The notes beneath the pieces were generated by a model. That model did not search any database and was not told the origin of the DNA. It saw only the letters and a program-made list of their open reading frames with translations. Source: Alphaproteobacteria bacterium (GTDB taxonomy: Bacteria; Pseudomonadota; Alphaproteobacteria; UBA8366). Taken from it: 64,000 nt of DNA. The stretch spans positions 1 through 64,000 of the forward strand of contig WHUA01000016.1 of the NCBI GenBank assembly GCA_009377445.1. The letters are read 5' to 3'. Of this stretch, positions 55,308-64,000 are shown one piece after another (the stretch's first letter is position 1; each line of letters starts with the position of its first letter). The translations under genes were made by a program, and so were the position numbers.

Positions 55308-57530
55308 ATGAGCCAGACACCGGGTCTATCCGATGCGGGGGCCGGCACGCTGATGATGCCGTGGCTGCCGGCGAAGCGCTTCGAGCGGCCGCGCTCGGAG
55401 GGCGGCGTGCCGTTCGAGCTGGTCTCCTCGTTCTCGCCCGCCGGCGACCAGCCCGAGGCCATCACCGAGCTGACCGAAGCGCTGAACCAGGGCGAGCGCG
55501 ACCAGGTGCTGCTGGGCGTGACCGGATCGGGCAAGACCTTCACCGTCGCGCACGTCATCCAGAAGGTGCAGCGGCCGACTCTGGTGCTGGCGCCGAACAA
55601 GACGCTGGCGGCGCAGCTCTACGGCGAAATGAAGAGCTTCTTCCCGAACGCCGCGGTCGAGTACTTCGTCTCCTATTACGACTACTACCAGCCGGAAGCC
55701 TACGTCCCGCGCACCGACACCTATATCGAGAAGGACGCCTCGATCAACGAGCAGATCGACCGCATGCGCCACTCGGCGACGCGCGCGCTGTTGGAGCGCG
55801 ACGACGTGATCATCGTCGCCTCGGTCTCCTGCATCTACGGCATCGGCTCGGTCGAGACCTATTCGCAGATGATCGTGCCGCTCAAGGTCGGCCAGCGCGC
55901 CGATTCGCGCGACATCATGCGCCGCCTCGTCGACCTGCAATACCGGCGGAACGACAACAACTTCCAGCGCGGCGCCTTCCGCGTGCGCGGCGACACGCTC
56001 GAGATCTTCCCGGCGCACTATGAAGACCGTGCGTGGCGGCTCTCGATGTTCGGCGACGAGATCGAGGCGATCCACGAGTTCGACCCGCTTACCGGCGAGA
56101 AGACGGGCAGCCTGGAAGCGGTCCGGATCTACGCCAACAGCCACTACGTCACGCCGAAGCCGACGCTGACCCAGGCGGTCAAGCGAATCAAGGAAGAGCT
56201 CAAATGGCGGCTCGACGAGCTGAACCGGCAGAACAAGCTGCTGGAGGCGCAGCGGCTGGAGCAGCGCACGACCTTCGACATCGAGATGATCGAGGCGACA
56301 GGATCCTGCGCCGGCATCGAGAACTATTCGCGTTTCCTGACCGGCCGCAATCCCGGCGAGCCGCCACCGACCCTGTTCGAGTATCTCCCCGACGACGCGC
56401 TGCTGATCGTCGACGAATCGCACGTCACCGTGCCGCAGGTCGGCGGCATGTTCCGCGGCGACTTCAATCGCAAATCGACCCTCGCCGAGTTCGGCTTCCG
56501 GCTGCCGTCCTGCATCGACAACCGCCCGCTGAAGTTCGAGGAATGGGACGCCATGCGGCCGCAGACCATCTTCGTCTCGGCGACCCCCAGCCCGTGGGAG
56601 CTGGAGCGCACGGGCGGCGTCTTCACCGAGCAGGTGGTGCGGCCGACCGGGCTGATCGACCCGGTCTGCATCATCCGTCCGACCGAATCCCAGGTCGACG
56701 ACCTGCTGGCGGAGTGCAAGGTCTGCGCCGAGAAGGGCCAGCGCGTGCTGGTGACCACGCTGACCAAGCGCATGGCCGAGGATCTGACCGAGTACATGGG
56801 CGAGGCCGGGATCAAGGTGCGCTACATCCATTCGGACGTGGAAACGCTGGAGCGCATCGAGATCATCCGCGACCTCAGGCTCGGCGTGTTCGACGTCCTG
56901 GTCGGCATCAACCTGCTGCGCGAGGGCCTCGACATCCCGGAATGCGCCCTGGTCGCGATCCTGGATGCCGACAAGGAAGGCTTCCTGCGCTCGCGCACCT
57001 CGCTGATCCAGACGATCGGCCGGGCCGCGCGCAACATCGACGGCCGGGTGATCCTCTACGCCGATCGCATCACCGATTCGCTGGAATACGCGCTCGGCGA
57101 GACCAACCGCCGGCGCGAGAAGCAGCAGGTCTACAACGCGGCCCACGGCATCACGCCGGAAAGCGTGCGCAAGCAGATCGGCGACATCCTCGAGAGCGTC
57201 TACGAGCGCGACCACCTGACCGTCAATACGGGCGACGAGGCGCATGCGCATCTCGTCGGCGTCGACCTGAAAACCTATATCCGCGATCTCGAAGCGCGGA
57301 TGCGCGCGGCGGCCTCCGACCTCGAATTCGAGACGGCGGCGCTGCTGCGCGACGAGATCAAGCGCCTGGAGGCCTATGATCTCGACATGCCCGTCGATGC
57401 CGCGCCGATCAACGCGGAGATCGCCGCGACCATCAAGTCCGTCCCCGACGGAATCCTGCCGAAGGGACGCAGGGCGAAAGGCAAGTCCGGCAGGAGCGGG
57501 CGCAAGCGCCAGTTCCGCCCGCGCGCCTAG
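55308..57530 (+). CDS. uvrB: Excinuclease ABC subunit UvrB
   Basis: The 740-residue nucleotide excision repair helicase has Walker A GVTGSGKT, the beta-hairpin region YYDYYQPEAYVP, the conserved DESHVTVPQ motif, and helicase motifs (VLVTTLTKRMAEDL, then QTIGRAARNIDGRV). A C-terminal UVR domain (DLEARMRAAASDLEFETAALLRDEI, part shown) binds UvrC. The ORF is open from 55179, but MSQTPGLSDAGAG is the likely start. Confidence 0.97.
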   Translation: MSQTPGLSDAGAGTLMMPWLPAKRFERPRSEGGVPFELVSSFSPAGDQPEAITELTEALNQGERDQVLLGVTGSGKTFTVAHVIQKVQRPTLVLAPNKTLAAQLYGEMKSFFPNAAVEYFVSYYDYYQPEAYVPRTDTYIEKDASINEQIDRMRHSATRALLERDDVIIVASVSCIYGIGSVETYSQMIVPLKVGQRADSRDIMRRLVDLQYRRNDNNFQRGAFRVRGDTLEIFPAHYEDRAWRLSMFGDEIEAIHEFDPLTGEKTGSLEAVRIYANSHYVTPKPTLTQAVKRIKEELKWRLDELNRQNKLLEAQRLEQRTTFDIEMIEATGSCAGIENYSRFLTGRNPGEPPPTLFEYLPDDALLIVDESHVTVPQVGGMFRGDFNRKSTLAEFGFRLPSCIDNRPLKFEEWDAMRPQTIFVSATPSPWELERTGGVFTEQVVRPTGLIDPVCIIRPTESQVDDLLAECKVCAEKGQRVLVTTLTKRMAEDLTEYMGEAGIKVRYIHSDVETLERIEIIRDLRLGVFDVLVGINLLREGLDIPECALVAILDADKEGFLRSRTSLIQTIGRAARNIDGRVILYADRITDSLEYALGETNRRREKQQVYNAAHGITPESVRKQIGDILESVYERDHLTVNTGDEAHAHLVGVDLKTYIRDLEARMRAAASDLEFETAALLRDEIKRLEAYDLDMPVDAAPINAEIAATIKSVPDGILPKGRRAKGKSGRSGRKRQFRPRA

Positions 57531-57592
57531 GTCCCTCCATTTTGGAACGACCCTTGCGTCGTTGCGTTCATTTCACGCAAGGAACCTGGGAC

Positions 57593-57766
57593 ATGGCATT
57601 CGAAATACACAGACGCGAATTCTTCGAGGCGGAGGACGACGCCGATCCTGAAGGAAATGGGCACGGCCAGTGGGGCTGGTGCATTCTATCCATGATCGTC
57701 ATAGCGGCCATCGCGCTCGGACTTGCATATCTATTCATCGGCAATCCTGCGGGCGAGCTTTCCTGA
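57593..57766 (+). CDS. Small single-helix membrane protein
   Basis: The 57-residue protein is MAFEIHRREFFEAEDDADPE then a glycine/tryptophan stretch and one membrane helix (about 27-50: WCILSMIVIAAIALGLAYLF). An AAGGA motif precedes the ATG. No family is recognised. The 17-residue longer open frame at 57542 lacks a good ribosome site. Confidence 0.55.
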   Translation: MAFEIHRREFFEAEDDADPEGNGHGQWGWCILSMIVIAAIALGLAYLFIGNPAGELS

Positions 57767-57871
57767 TCGGACAGCCGGCTTGGCCTTTCCTCCCGAAATT
57801 GCTGACTTCTGGGCAATCGGCGTTAATATGCCGGCGCATATCGGCGCCAAAAATCAGTCCAGGAACCAGCC

Positions 57872-59020
57872 ATGAAAATCACCGAAGTCATCGCGCACCC
57901 GCTGTCGGCCAAGCTCCCGCAGAAGAGCTGGACGGCGCACGAGTCCAGCGACAGCGCCCAATTGATCCTGTTCGAGGTGCGCACCGACGAGGGAATCACC
58001 GGCTATGGCGAAGTCCAGGGCGGGCCGCAGAAGCTGATCTGCGACATGGCCGCGCTCCTCGGCAAGGCCGCCGTCGGCATGGATGCGCTGGGCCACGAGA
58101 CGGTTTGGGAGAAGCTCTTCTCCCTCACCTCGCCGCGCCCGGGCGGGCTCGGCGGGTGGGATGGATTGCCGCCGCCCCTGCCGCGCAACAGCCGGCCGCA
58201 GATCATGGCGGCGATCGGCGGAATCGACATCGCGCTCTGGGACATCAAGGGCAAAGCCATGGGGCTGCCGGTGTACCGGCTGCTCGGCGGAACGAAGAGC
58301 GCCGTCTTCACCTATGCGACCGGCGGCTACTACATCGAAGGCGCGCCGAAGAATGCCTGCGCCGACGAGCTCGCCGGCTTCGTGGCGAACGGGTTCAAGG
58401 CGGTCAAGCTGAAGACCGGCGCGTTCTCCATCGAGGACGAAGCGGCCCGGGTGCGGGCAACGCGGGACGCGATCGGCAAGGACATCCTGCTGATGCTCGA
58501 CCTCAACGCGCCGTACACGGTCGAGCAGTGCATCCGCTTCGCCCACCTCGTCGCGCCCTACGACGTGACCTGGCTCGAAGAGCCGCTGCACTGGTATCTG
58601 CAGCCGGCGGATTTCGTCAGACTGGCCGCTGCGTCGCCGATCCCGCTGGCGCATTGCGAACGCGAATGGCATCGCTACACGGTGCGCGACTATATCGATT
58701 CAGGCGCGATCCGGTACGTGCAATTCGATTCCACGCGCCATGCCGGGTTCACCGAATCGCTCCGCATCGCGCACTATGCCGCGATCAAAGGCGTGCAGAT
58801 CGCGCCCCACACCGCGGCCCATATTCACGGCCACATCGTCTCCGCCTTCGCGGACAAGGCCTTCGCCGCGGAATCCCACGGCGCCCATGACCGCCATCCG
58901 ATCCAGCACGAAGCCTATATCGGCGGCGCCCACATGAAGGACGGGATGCTGCATATTCCCGATACGCCGGGTTTCGGCATCGACATCAATTGGGACGCGG
59001 TGAAGCATTTTCGCGCCTGA
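57872..59020 (+). CDS. Enolase-superfamily (mandelate racemase/MLE-like) enzyme
   Basis: The 382-residue TIM-barrel enzyme has the N-terminal capping domain followed by VKLKTGAF (candidate general base Lys), DLNAPY, EEPLHWY and a later His-Asp region (HCEREW). These provide the three acidic metal ligands and acid-base residues typical of the superfamily, possibly acting as a racemase, dehydratase or epimerase. The specific substrate is unknown. A following SDR gene is 39 bases away and could work in the same pathway. Confidence 0.85.
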   Translation: MKITEVIAHPLSAKLPQKSWTAHESSDSAQLILFEVRTDEGITGYGEVQGGPQKLICDMAALLGKAAVGMDALGHETVWEKLFSLTSPRPGGLGGWDGLPPPLPRNSRPQIMAAIGGIDIALWDIKGKAMGLPVYRLLGGTKSAVFTYATGGYYIEGAPKNACADELAGFVANGFKAVKLKTGAFSIEDEAARVRATRDAIGKDILLMLDLNAPYTVEQCIRFAHLVAPYDVTWLEEPLHWYLQPADFVRLAAASPIPLAHCEREWHRYTVRDYIDSGAIRYVQFDSTRHAGFTESLRIAHYAAIKGVQIAPHTAAHIHGHIVSAFADKAFAAESHGAHDRHPIQHEAYIGGAHMKDGMLHIPDTPGFGIDINWDAVKHFRA

Positions 59021-59059
59021 TCCTTGAATCGGGGGGCCGCTGCCTTCTATCCTCCAGGC

Positions 59060-59824
59060 ATGAGCATTCCAAAGGTAGCCCTGGTGACCGGCGCGGCGAG
59101 GCGGATCGGCCGCGCGATCGCCCTCGATCTGGCGCAGAACGGCTGGGCGGTGGGCGTCCATTACAGCCGGTCCGGCGGCGACGCGGATAGCGTCGTCGCC
59201 GAGATCCGTAAGGCGGGCGGCGCCGCCGTCGCGCTGCAAGCGGACCTCGCGGTGGAAGGCGACGCCCAGGCGCTCCTGCAGCGTGCAACCGATGCGCTGG
59301 GGCCGATCGGCTGCCTCGTCAACAACGCCTCGACATTCCGGCGCGACGAGGTCGACTCGGCGGACAGGGCATCTTGGGACGCGCATCTCGAGACGAACCT
59401 GCGCGCGCCATTCGTCCTGATCCAGTCGATGGCGCGCCTTCTGCCTGCGGCCGAGAACGGCGTCGTCGTCAACATGCTGGACCAGCGCGTGTGGAATCTG
59501 ACGCCGCATTTCCTGTCTTACACGCTCAGCAAGTCGGGGCTGTGGACACTGACGCGCACGCTCGCTCTCGCCCTCGCGCCGCGCATCCGCGTCAACGCCA
59601 TCGGCCCCGGCCCGACGCTGCCCAGTGAACGACAGAGCGAGGAGCAGTTCCGGCGCCAATACGAATCCGTGCCGTTGCGCAAGCCCGTCGCCGTTCCGGA
59701 GATCTGCGAGGCGGTGCGATTCCTCATTTCCGCCGGCTCGATGACCGGACAGATGATCGCGCTCGACGGCGGCCAGCACCTCGCCTGGCGCCACTCATAC
59801 CAAAGTAGTGAGGACTGCGAATAA
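59060..59824 (+). CDS. FolM-like short-chain dehydrogenase
   Basis: The 254-residue SDR starts MSIPKVALVTGAARRIGRAI (Rossmann TGxxxRIG with RR, typical of dihydromonapterin/pteridine reductases). The active-site segment contains NMLDQRV and LSYTLSKSGLW (Tyr-x-x-x-Lys read as YTLSK). It may reduce pterins or another carbonyl. The ATG at 59060 is preferred to 59024. Confidence 0.85.
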   Translation: MSIPKVALVTGAARRIGRAIALDLAQNGWAVGVHYSRSGGDADSVVAEIRKAGGAAVALQADLAVEGDAQALLQRATDALGPIGCLVNNASTFRRDEVDSADRASWDAHLETNLRAPFVLIQSMARLLPAAENGVVVNMLDQRVWNLTPHFLSYTLSKSGLWTLTRTLALALAPRIRVNAIGPGPTLPSERQSEEQFRRQYESVPLRKPVAVPEICEAVRFLISAGSMTGQMIALDGGQHLAWRHSYQSSEDCE

Positions 59825-60235
59825 TGGTTAAGTCATTGGTGTATCAATCCAACCGCTTCAAATTTCAGATGGTCCCGCGACCCCCGACTCGGGGAAAGTT
59901 TTGCACAGCGCGTAAAAGTCGCGCTCTGCGGGCACGATTCGGCCCATTTCTGCGAATTGACAAGTAACGGTAACATGGCACACGCCATTAATTATTAATT
60001 TTCAATACTTTATGAAATTTGCCTAAATTTTAACCAATCTTGTTAATTACTTGTGGCATCAGCGATGCAAGCCGTCCGCCCCTTGCTGTCAACAGAGTTA
60101 TCCACAGATTCCGTGGATATATTCGCGGTACGATTAAGCCTCTGAGCCGCACGGAGAATCCTTAACCGCTGCCCGCCGGGCAATGCCGCCCGGCGCCCAT
60201 TGACGGGGCCGGAGCGGACGACGAGATTGAATGGA
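59825..60235. other. 411-base spacer with an AT-rich stretch and a DnaA box
   Basis: No gene is seen here. It holds a GC-rich 5-bp hairpin (CCCCG/CGGGG near 59882), a 6-bp stem (AGCGCG/CGCGCT at 59907-59925), TTGACA at 59957-59962 without a matching -10, and a long AT-rich run from about 59983 to 60060. TTATCCACA at 60098-60106 is a perfect DnaA box. It likely holds the uvrC promoter. Confidence 0.5.
60098..60106 (+). promoter_or_regulatory. Consensus DnaA box
   Basis: TTATCCACA matches the DnaA box exactly and is followed within a few bases by CGTGGATAT, an inverted near-match with two mismatches. Alone it does not make an origin; it could regulate uvrC. Confidence 0.5.
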
Positions 60236-62161
60236 ATGGAGCAGCGCAAAGACCGCACGCCGGAAGCGATTCCGAGCAAGCTCGATCCGCACAGCGGACT
60301 GGCGGCTGGGATAGCGGTCGTGCAGGCGCACCTCGCGACCCTGCCCGGTGCGCCCGGCGTCTACCGAATGCTGGGCGACCGCGGCGAGCCGCTCTATGTC
60401 GGCAAGGCGCGCAACCTTCGCAAGCGCGTCGCCAACTACGCGAGCCCGGCGAAGCTTCCGATCCGGCTTCAGCGCATGATCGCCGCCACCCGGTCGATGG
60501 AGTTCGTGACGACCCACACCGAGGTCGAGGCGCTGCTGCTCGAATTGAATATGATCAAGCGCCTGAAGCCGCGCTACAACGTGCTGCTGCGCGACGACAA
60601 ATCCTTTCCTTATGTGCTGATCCCCGGCGACCACGAATTTCCGCAGGTCATCAAGCACCGCGGCGCCCAAGCGCGCAAAGGGCGCTATTTCGGCCCCTTC
60701 GCATCGGCCGGCGCAGTCAATCGGACGATCGTCACCTTGCAGCGCGCCTTCCTGTTGCGCAACTGCTCGGACAATGTCTTCGCCAGCCGCACGCGGCCGT
60801 GCCTGCAGTATCAGATCAAGCGGTGCAGCGCGCCCTGCGCCGGGAAGATCGGCGCACCGGAATACACGGCGCTGGTCGAGCAGGCGCACGATTTCCTCGC
60901 CGGCCACAGCGGCCAGGTGCAATCGCGGATCGCGCTCGAAATGCAACAGGCAAGCGACGATTTGGAATTCGAGCGCGCCGCCGTGCTGCGCGACCGCATC
61001 AACGCGCTGAGCCACGTCCGCGCACATCAAGACATCAACGTGCAAGGCATCACCGATGCCGACGTCATCGCGCTACACCAGGAAGCGGGCCAGTCCTGCG
61101 TGCAGGTCTTTTTCTTCCGCGACGGCCGGAACTACGGCAACAGGGCCTTCTTTCCGAGCCAGAGCAAGGCGGTGGAATCCGAAGAGGTGCTTGCCGCCTT
61201 CGTCGGGCAGTTCTACGACCGGGTCACGCCGCCCAAGCTCATACTTCTGAGCGAGAAGCCTGCGGAAGCGGCGCTGCTCGCCGAAGCCCTGACGGTGCGG
61301 GCCGAGCGGCGGGTGCGCCTCGAAATCCCGCAGCGCGGCGGGCGGCGCAAGCTGGTCGACCATGCGCGGCAGAATGCCCGCGACGCGCTGGCGCGCCGCA
61401 TGGCGGAGAGCGCGTCGCATCGCCGGCTTCTCGACAGCTTGGCGGAAACACTGGGGCTCGACGCGCCGCCCGAGCGCATCGAAGTTTACGACAACAGCCA
61501 TATCCAGGGCAGCAACGCCGTCGGCGGGATGATCGTGGCCGGGCCGGACGGCCTGATGAAAAACGCCTATCGCAAGTTCAATATCCGCGGGCCGAAGGAC
61601 GCGGAACCCGGTCCGGGACGCGGCGGCGACGACTATGCGATGATGCGCGAGGTGCTGACACGTCGCTTCGCGCGCGCCCTGAAGGAGGATCCCGACCGGG
61701 AGAGCGAAACCTGGCCCGACCTGGTGATCGTCGATGGCGGAAAGGGCCAGCTTTCCGTCGCGCGAGGCGTGTTCGCCGACCTCGGCATCGACGACGTCGC
61801 TTTGCTCGGCATCGCCAAGGGACCGGACCGCAACGCCGGCCGGGAGACGCTCCACCTGCTCGACCGGGCGCCCTTCTCGCTGTCCGAGCGCGACCCGGTG
61901 CTGTATTTCCTGCAACGCCTGCGGGACGAGGCGCACCGCTTTGCGATCGGAACCCATCGCGCGCGCCGGACGAAGCGCATCGCCGCCTCCCCGCTCGACG
62001 AAGTGCCGGGCATCGGCGGCAAGCGCAAGAAGGCGCTGCTCATGCATTTCGGGTCGGCGCAGGCGGTTGCGGCCGCGGGGCTGGCCGACCTGGAAGCGGT
62101 CGAGGGAATCAGCCGGGCGGTCGCCCGGAAAATCTATGGTCATTTCAACGAGGATCAGTAG
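60236..62161 (+). CDS. uvrC: Excinuclease ABC subunit UvrC
   Basis: The 641-residue endonuclease makes both incisions in nucleotide excision repair. It has an N-terminal GIY-YIG domain (GVYRMLGDRGEPLYVGKARN, Arg and Tyr of the active site), a UVR motif (QQASDDLEFERAAVLRDRI), an RNase H-like C-terminal nuclease with DNSHIQG and DGGKGQL, and helix-hairpin-helix repeats (EVPGIGGKRKKALL). The frame opens with TTG at 60200; ATG 60236 is favoured. Confidence 0.97.
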   Translation: MEQRKDRTPEAIPSKLDPHSGLAAGIAVVQAHLATLPGAPGVYRMLGDRGEPLYVGKARNLRKRVANYASPAKLPIRLQRMIAATRSMEFVTTHTEVEALLLELNMIKRLKPRYNVLLRDDKSFPYVLIPGDHEFPQVIKHRGAQARKGRYFGPFASAGAVNRTIVTLQRAFLLRNCSDNVFASRTRPCLQYQIKRCSAPCAGKIGAPEYTALVEQAHDFLAGHSGQVQSRIALEMQQASDDLEFERAAVLRDRINALSHVRAHQDINVQGITDADVIALHQEAGQSCVQVFFFRDGRNYGNRAFFPSQSKAVESEEVLAAFVGQFYDRVTPPKLILLSEKPAEAALLAEALTVRAERRVRLEIPQRGGRRKLVDHARQNARDALARRMAESASHRRLLDSLAETLGLDAPPERIEVYDNSHIQGSNAVGGMIVAGPDGLMKNAYRKFNIRGPKDAEPGPGRGGDDYAMMREVLTRRFARALKEDPDRESETWPDLVIVDGGKGQLSVARGVFADLGIDDVALLGIAKGPDRNAGRETLHLLDRAPFSLSERDPVLYFLQRLRDEAHRFAIGTHRARRTKRIAASPLDEVPGIGGKRKKALLMHFGSAQAVAAAGLADLEAVEGISRAVARKIYGHFNEDQ

Positions 62162-62190
62162 ACTCCCGTGTTAGAGGCCGGACACCACAA

Positions 62191-62808
62191 ATGCTGACCA
62201 ATCTCCCGAATCTGCTCACGCTCTCGCGGATCCTCGTGATTCCGCCGATCGTCGCGTTGCTGTACGTCGAAGGCGACATGCCGCGGTGGATTGCGCTCGG
62301 GCTCTACGCGGCCGCCTGCGTGACCGACTTCTTCGACGGCTATATCGCGCGGTCCATGGGCCAGATATCGAAGCTCGGCCGCTTCCTCGATCCGGTCGCC
62401 GACAAGCTCCTGGTCGCCGCCGTGATCTTCATGCTCGTCGCAACGGATCGCATCTCCGGCGTCGTCGTCCTGCCGGCGCTGGTCATCCTGATCCGCGAGA
62501 TCCTCGTCTCCGGCCTGCGCGAGCATCTGGCGTCGCTCTCGGTCCGCGTTCCGGTCAGCCGGCTCGCCAAGTGGAAGACCATGATCCAGATGTTCTCGCT
62601 CGGCTTCCTGATCGTGCACGACGCCAGCCCGGCCTGGATCCCCAGCGTCTGGATCGGCGAGATCGGCGTCTGGGTCGCGGCCATTCTGACCCTGATCACC
62701 GGTTACGACTATCTGCGGGCCGGTCTCGGCCATCTCACTGCGGAGCCCGAAACCCGCCCTGCGGCGGACAAGGCGAAAGCCGCCGGAACCGCCCGCAATT
62801 TGGGCTAG
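62191..62808 (+). CDS. pgsA: CDP-diacylglycerol-glycerol-3-phosphate 3-phosphatidyltransferase
   Basis: The 205-residue membrane enzyme makes phosphatidylglycerol phosphate. The CDP-alcohol phosphatidyltransferase motif is intact (D in TDFFDGYIARSMGQISKLG then DPVADKLL), with about four to five helices. MLTNLPNLLTLSRIL is the classic start. It follows uvrC after 29 bases, as in many Alphaproteobacteria. Confidence 0.96.
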   Translation: MLTNLPNLLTLSRILVIPPIVALLYVEGDMPRWIALGLYAAACVTDFFDGYIARSMGQISKLGRFLDPVADKLLVAAVIFMLVATDRISGVVVLPALVILIREILVSGLREHLASLSVRVPVSRLAKWKTMIQMFSLGFLIVHDASPAWIPSVWIGEIGVWVAAILTLITGYDYLRAGLGHLTAEPETRPAADKAKAAGTARNLG

Positions 62809-62840
62809 ACGGCGCAACTGCCGCGCAACAGATTAGAGTC

Positions 62841-63365
62841 ATGAAAATCATAGGATTGGCGGGTTGGAGCGGAAGCGGCAAGACGACCCTGGTCGCCCGG
62901 CTACTGCCGATGCTGACGGCGCGCGGCCTCCGGGTGTCCACGGTCAAGCACGCCCACCACAGCTTCGACATGGACAAACCGGGCAAGGACTCCCATGTCC
63001 ATCGGGAGGCGGGCGCGACCGAGGTCCTGGTCACCTCGGCGCATCGCTGGGCCTTGCTGCACGAAAACCGGGGGATGCCGGAGCCATCGATGGTCGATTT
63101 GATACGATACATGACGCCGGTCGACCTGCTGATCGTCGAGGGATTCAAGGCGCATCCCCACGACAAGATCGAGATATACCGCCCGGCCAACGGCAAGTCC
63201 CTGCTGGCCCGCGACGATCCGCACATCGTCGCGGTCGCCACTGACGAGGTGAACGCGATCGACGTCGCGGTCCCGATACTCGATCTCAACGATGTCGGCG
63301 CGATCGCCGAGTTCATCATCGCCCATTGCGGCCTACGCGAGGTGCGGCCCCATGGCCCAGCTTAG
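62841..63365 (+). CDS. mobB: Molybdopterin-guanine dinucleotide biosynthesis protein MobB
   Basis: The 174-residue GTP-binding protein helps add GMP to the molybdenum cofactor. Walker A is GWSGSGKTT (residues 8-16), with the VSTVKHAHHSFDMDKPGKDS segment typical of MobB and VEGFKAHPHDKIEIYR after it. It overlaps moeA by 14 bases. The window also encodes a molybdoenzyme, MsrP. Confidence 0.95.
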   Translation: MKIIGLAGWSGSGKTTLVARLLPMLTARGLRVSTVKHAHHSFDMDKPGKDSHVHREAGATEVLVTSAHRWALLHENRGMPEPSMVDLIRYMTPVDLLIVEGFKAHPHDKIEIYRPANGKSLLARDDPHIVAVATDEVNAIDVAVPILDLNDVGAIAEFIIAHCGLREVRPHGPA

Positions 63366-64000
63366 CGACGATTGCTTTGCGACCGGACGGCCGCTGATGA
63401 AAGCGGCGGACGCGCTGGCGCTGCTGGGCGAACGTACCGGGCCGGTGGTCGGAACCGAGGAAGTCGCGCTCGACGCGGCGGTCGCACGCATCCTGGCGGA
63501 AGACGTGATATCGCCCATCGACGTGCCGCAGCACGACAACTCCGCCGTCGACGGCTACGCCGTCTTCTTCGACGACTTGGACGCCGGCGGCCCGACCCGC
63601 CTGCCGGTGACGGGGCGCGCCGCCGCAGGGCACGCGCTCGGCCGGCCGGCGCGACGCGGGGAGGCGATCCGCATCTTCACCGGGGCGCCCATGCCTGCCG
63701 GACCCGACACGGTCATGATGCAGGAAGACTGCCGCGAGCAGGACGGGATCGTGACCATCGCACCCGGCATCAAGCGCGGCTCCAATCGCCGCAAGGCGGG
63801 CGAGGACGTCGGCGCCGGCGGCCGCGTGCTGCGGCACGGAATGCGGCTGCGCCCGCAGGACGTCGGGATAGCCGCTTCGGTCGGGCGGTCGACGCTGACG
63901 GTCTTCAAGCGGCTGCGCGCCGCGGTTTTCTCGACCGGCGACGAGGTGCGCGATCCGGGGCAGCCGCTGCCGACGGGGACGATCTACGATTCCAACCGCT
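63352..64000 (+). CDS. moeA: Molybdopterin molybdotransferase MoeA, N-terminal part
   Basis: The reading frame runs off the window after 216 codons. It starts MAQLSDDCFATGRPLM. DVPQHDNSAVDGYAV and IFTGAPMPAGPDTVMMQE are MoeA hallmarks, and the last visible part (FSTGDEVRDPGQPLP then IYDSNR) begins the MPT-binding domain. MoeA inserts molybdenum into molybdopterin. It begins inside the end of mobB, coupling the two. Confidence 0.94.
   Translation, partial: MAQLSDDCFATGRPLMKAADALALLGERTGPVVGTEEVALDAAVARILAEDVISPIDVPQHDNSAVDGYAVFFDDLDAGGPTRLPVTGRAAAGHALGRPARRGEAIRIFTGAPMPAGPDTVMMQEDCREQDGIVTIAPGIKRGSNRRKAGEDVGAGGRVLRHGMRLRPQDVGIAASVGRSTLTVFKRLRAAVFSTGDEVRDPGQPLPTGTIYDSNR

Noticed and set aside
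59825..60235. Chromosomal origin of replication
   Set aside because: Only one perfect DnaA box and one weak copy; no cluster, and no neighbouring hemE, dnaA or parAB-type context.

Overview
The window looks like chromosomal DNA of a high-GC alphaproteobacterium. Four 60-base lines counted inside core genes and inside suspected islands gave about 70 percent GC for core genes and 45-57 percent for the islands. The order yqeY-dnaG-rpoD beside a divergent carA-carB-greA, a DnaG that lacks most zinc ligands, an ELM1-type protein, and a tRNA with an encoded CCA all fit that class. I cannot name a genus. Most of the window is housekeeping, with a few accessory patches.

Layout. 1-2.6 kb: ettA and an unknown gene (minus). 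2.8-7.8 kb: a sodium:solute symporter operon (DUF4212 small subunit, large subunit with an EF-hand-like loop, a membrane protein, an exonuclease-CBS-DUF294 fusion, a small membrane protein). 7.8-14.0 kb: PBP1A, a TTG-start lipoprotein, a VOC protein, a methyltransferase, DoxX, a c-type cytochrome and a DUF2157-like membrane protein. 14.3-17.2 kb: an SDR, then a lower-GC patch with a DUF6946 protein (possible PD-(D/E)XK nuclease) divergent from a DUF2442 protein, then DUF72. 17.2-23.1 kb: a CecR-like TetR regulator divergent from a YbhGFSR-type ABC exporter. 23.2-25.7 kb: small genes, including a GST, a PliG-type lysozyme inhibitor, a GIY-YIG protein and a CAU tRNA.

26-36 kb is the informational core: rpoD, dnaG and yqeY (minus), carA, carB and greA (plus), then an Lrp/AsnC regulator (minus). 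36.5-41.2 kb is a tightly packed operon of ELM1-like, 2OG-Fe(II) oxygenase, an unknown 636-residue protein and a LysR regulator, followed by a likely three-hairpin small RNA with C-rich anti-Shine-Dalgarno motifs. 41.2-49 kb (minus): MsrP, a ZIP transporter, Dps, a FAH-like hydratase, a frameshifted EF-G paralogue, ketopantoate reductase and an aspartate aminotransferase. 49.1-52.3 kb: a phytanoyl-CoA dioxygenase-like gene and an EamA transporter, then a low-GC cassette encoding a basic antitoxin-like protein and an AbiEii-like nucleotidyltransferase. 52.4-57.5 kb: a Gram-negative sortase with its VIT/VWA target, then uvrB. 57.6-64 kb: a small membrane protein, an enolase-superfamily enzyme, a FolM-like SDR, uvrC, pgsA, mobB and the start of moeA.

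The best candidate for an undescribed system is the cassette at 50.9-52.3 kb. It holds a two-gene toxin-antitoxin-like operon behind a 15-bp perfect inverted repeat that encloses a promoter-like sequence. Just beyond it lies a diverged second copy of the last 30 bases of the EamA gene, as if the cassette arrived by recombination at that gene's 3' end. Second-rank candidates are the DUF6946/DUF2442 pair, the ELM1/2OG/unknown operon, and the small RNA at 41.1 kb. Function calls rest on motifs I can read and on knowledge of families; no database search was run.
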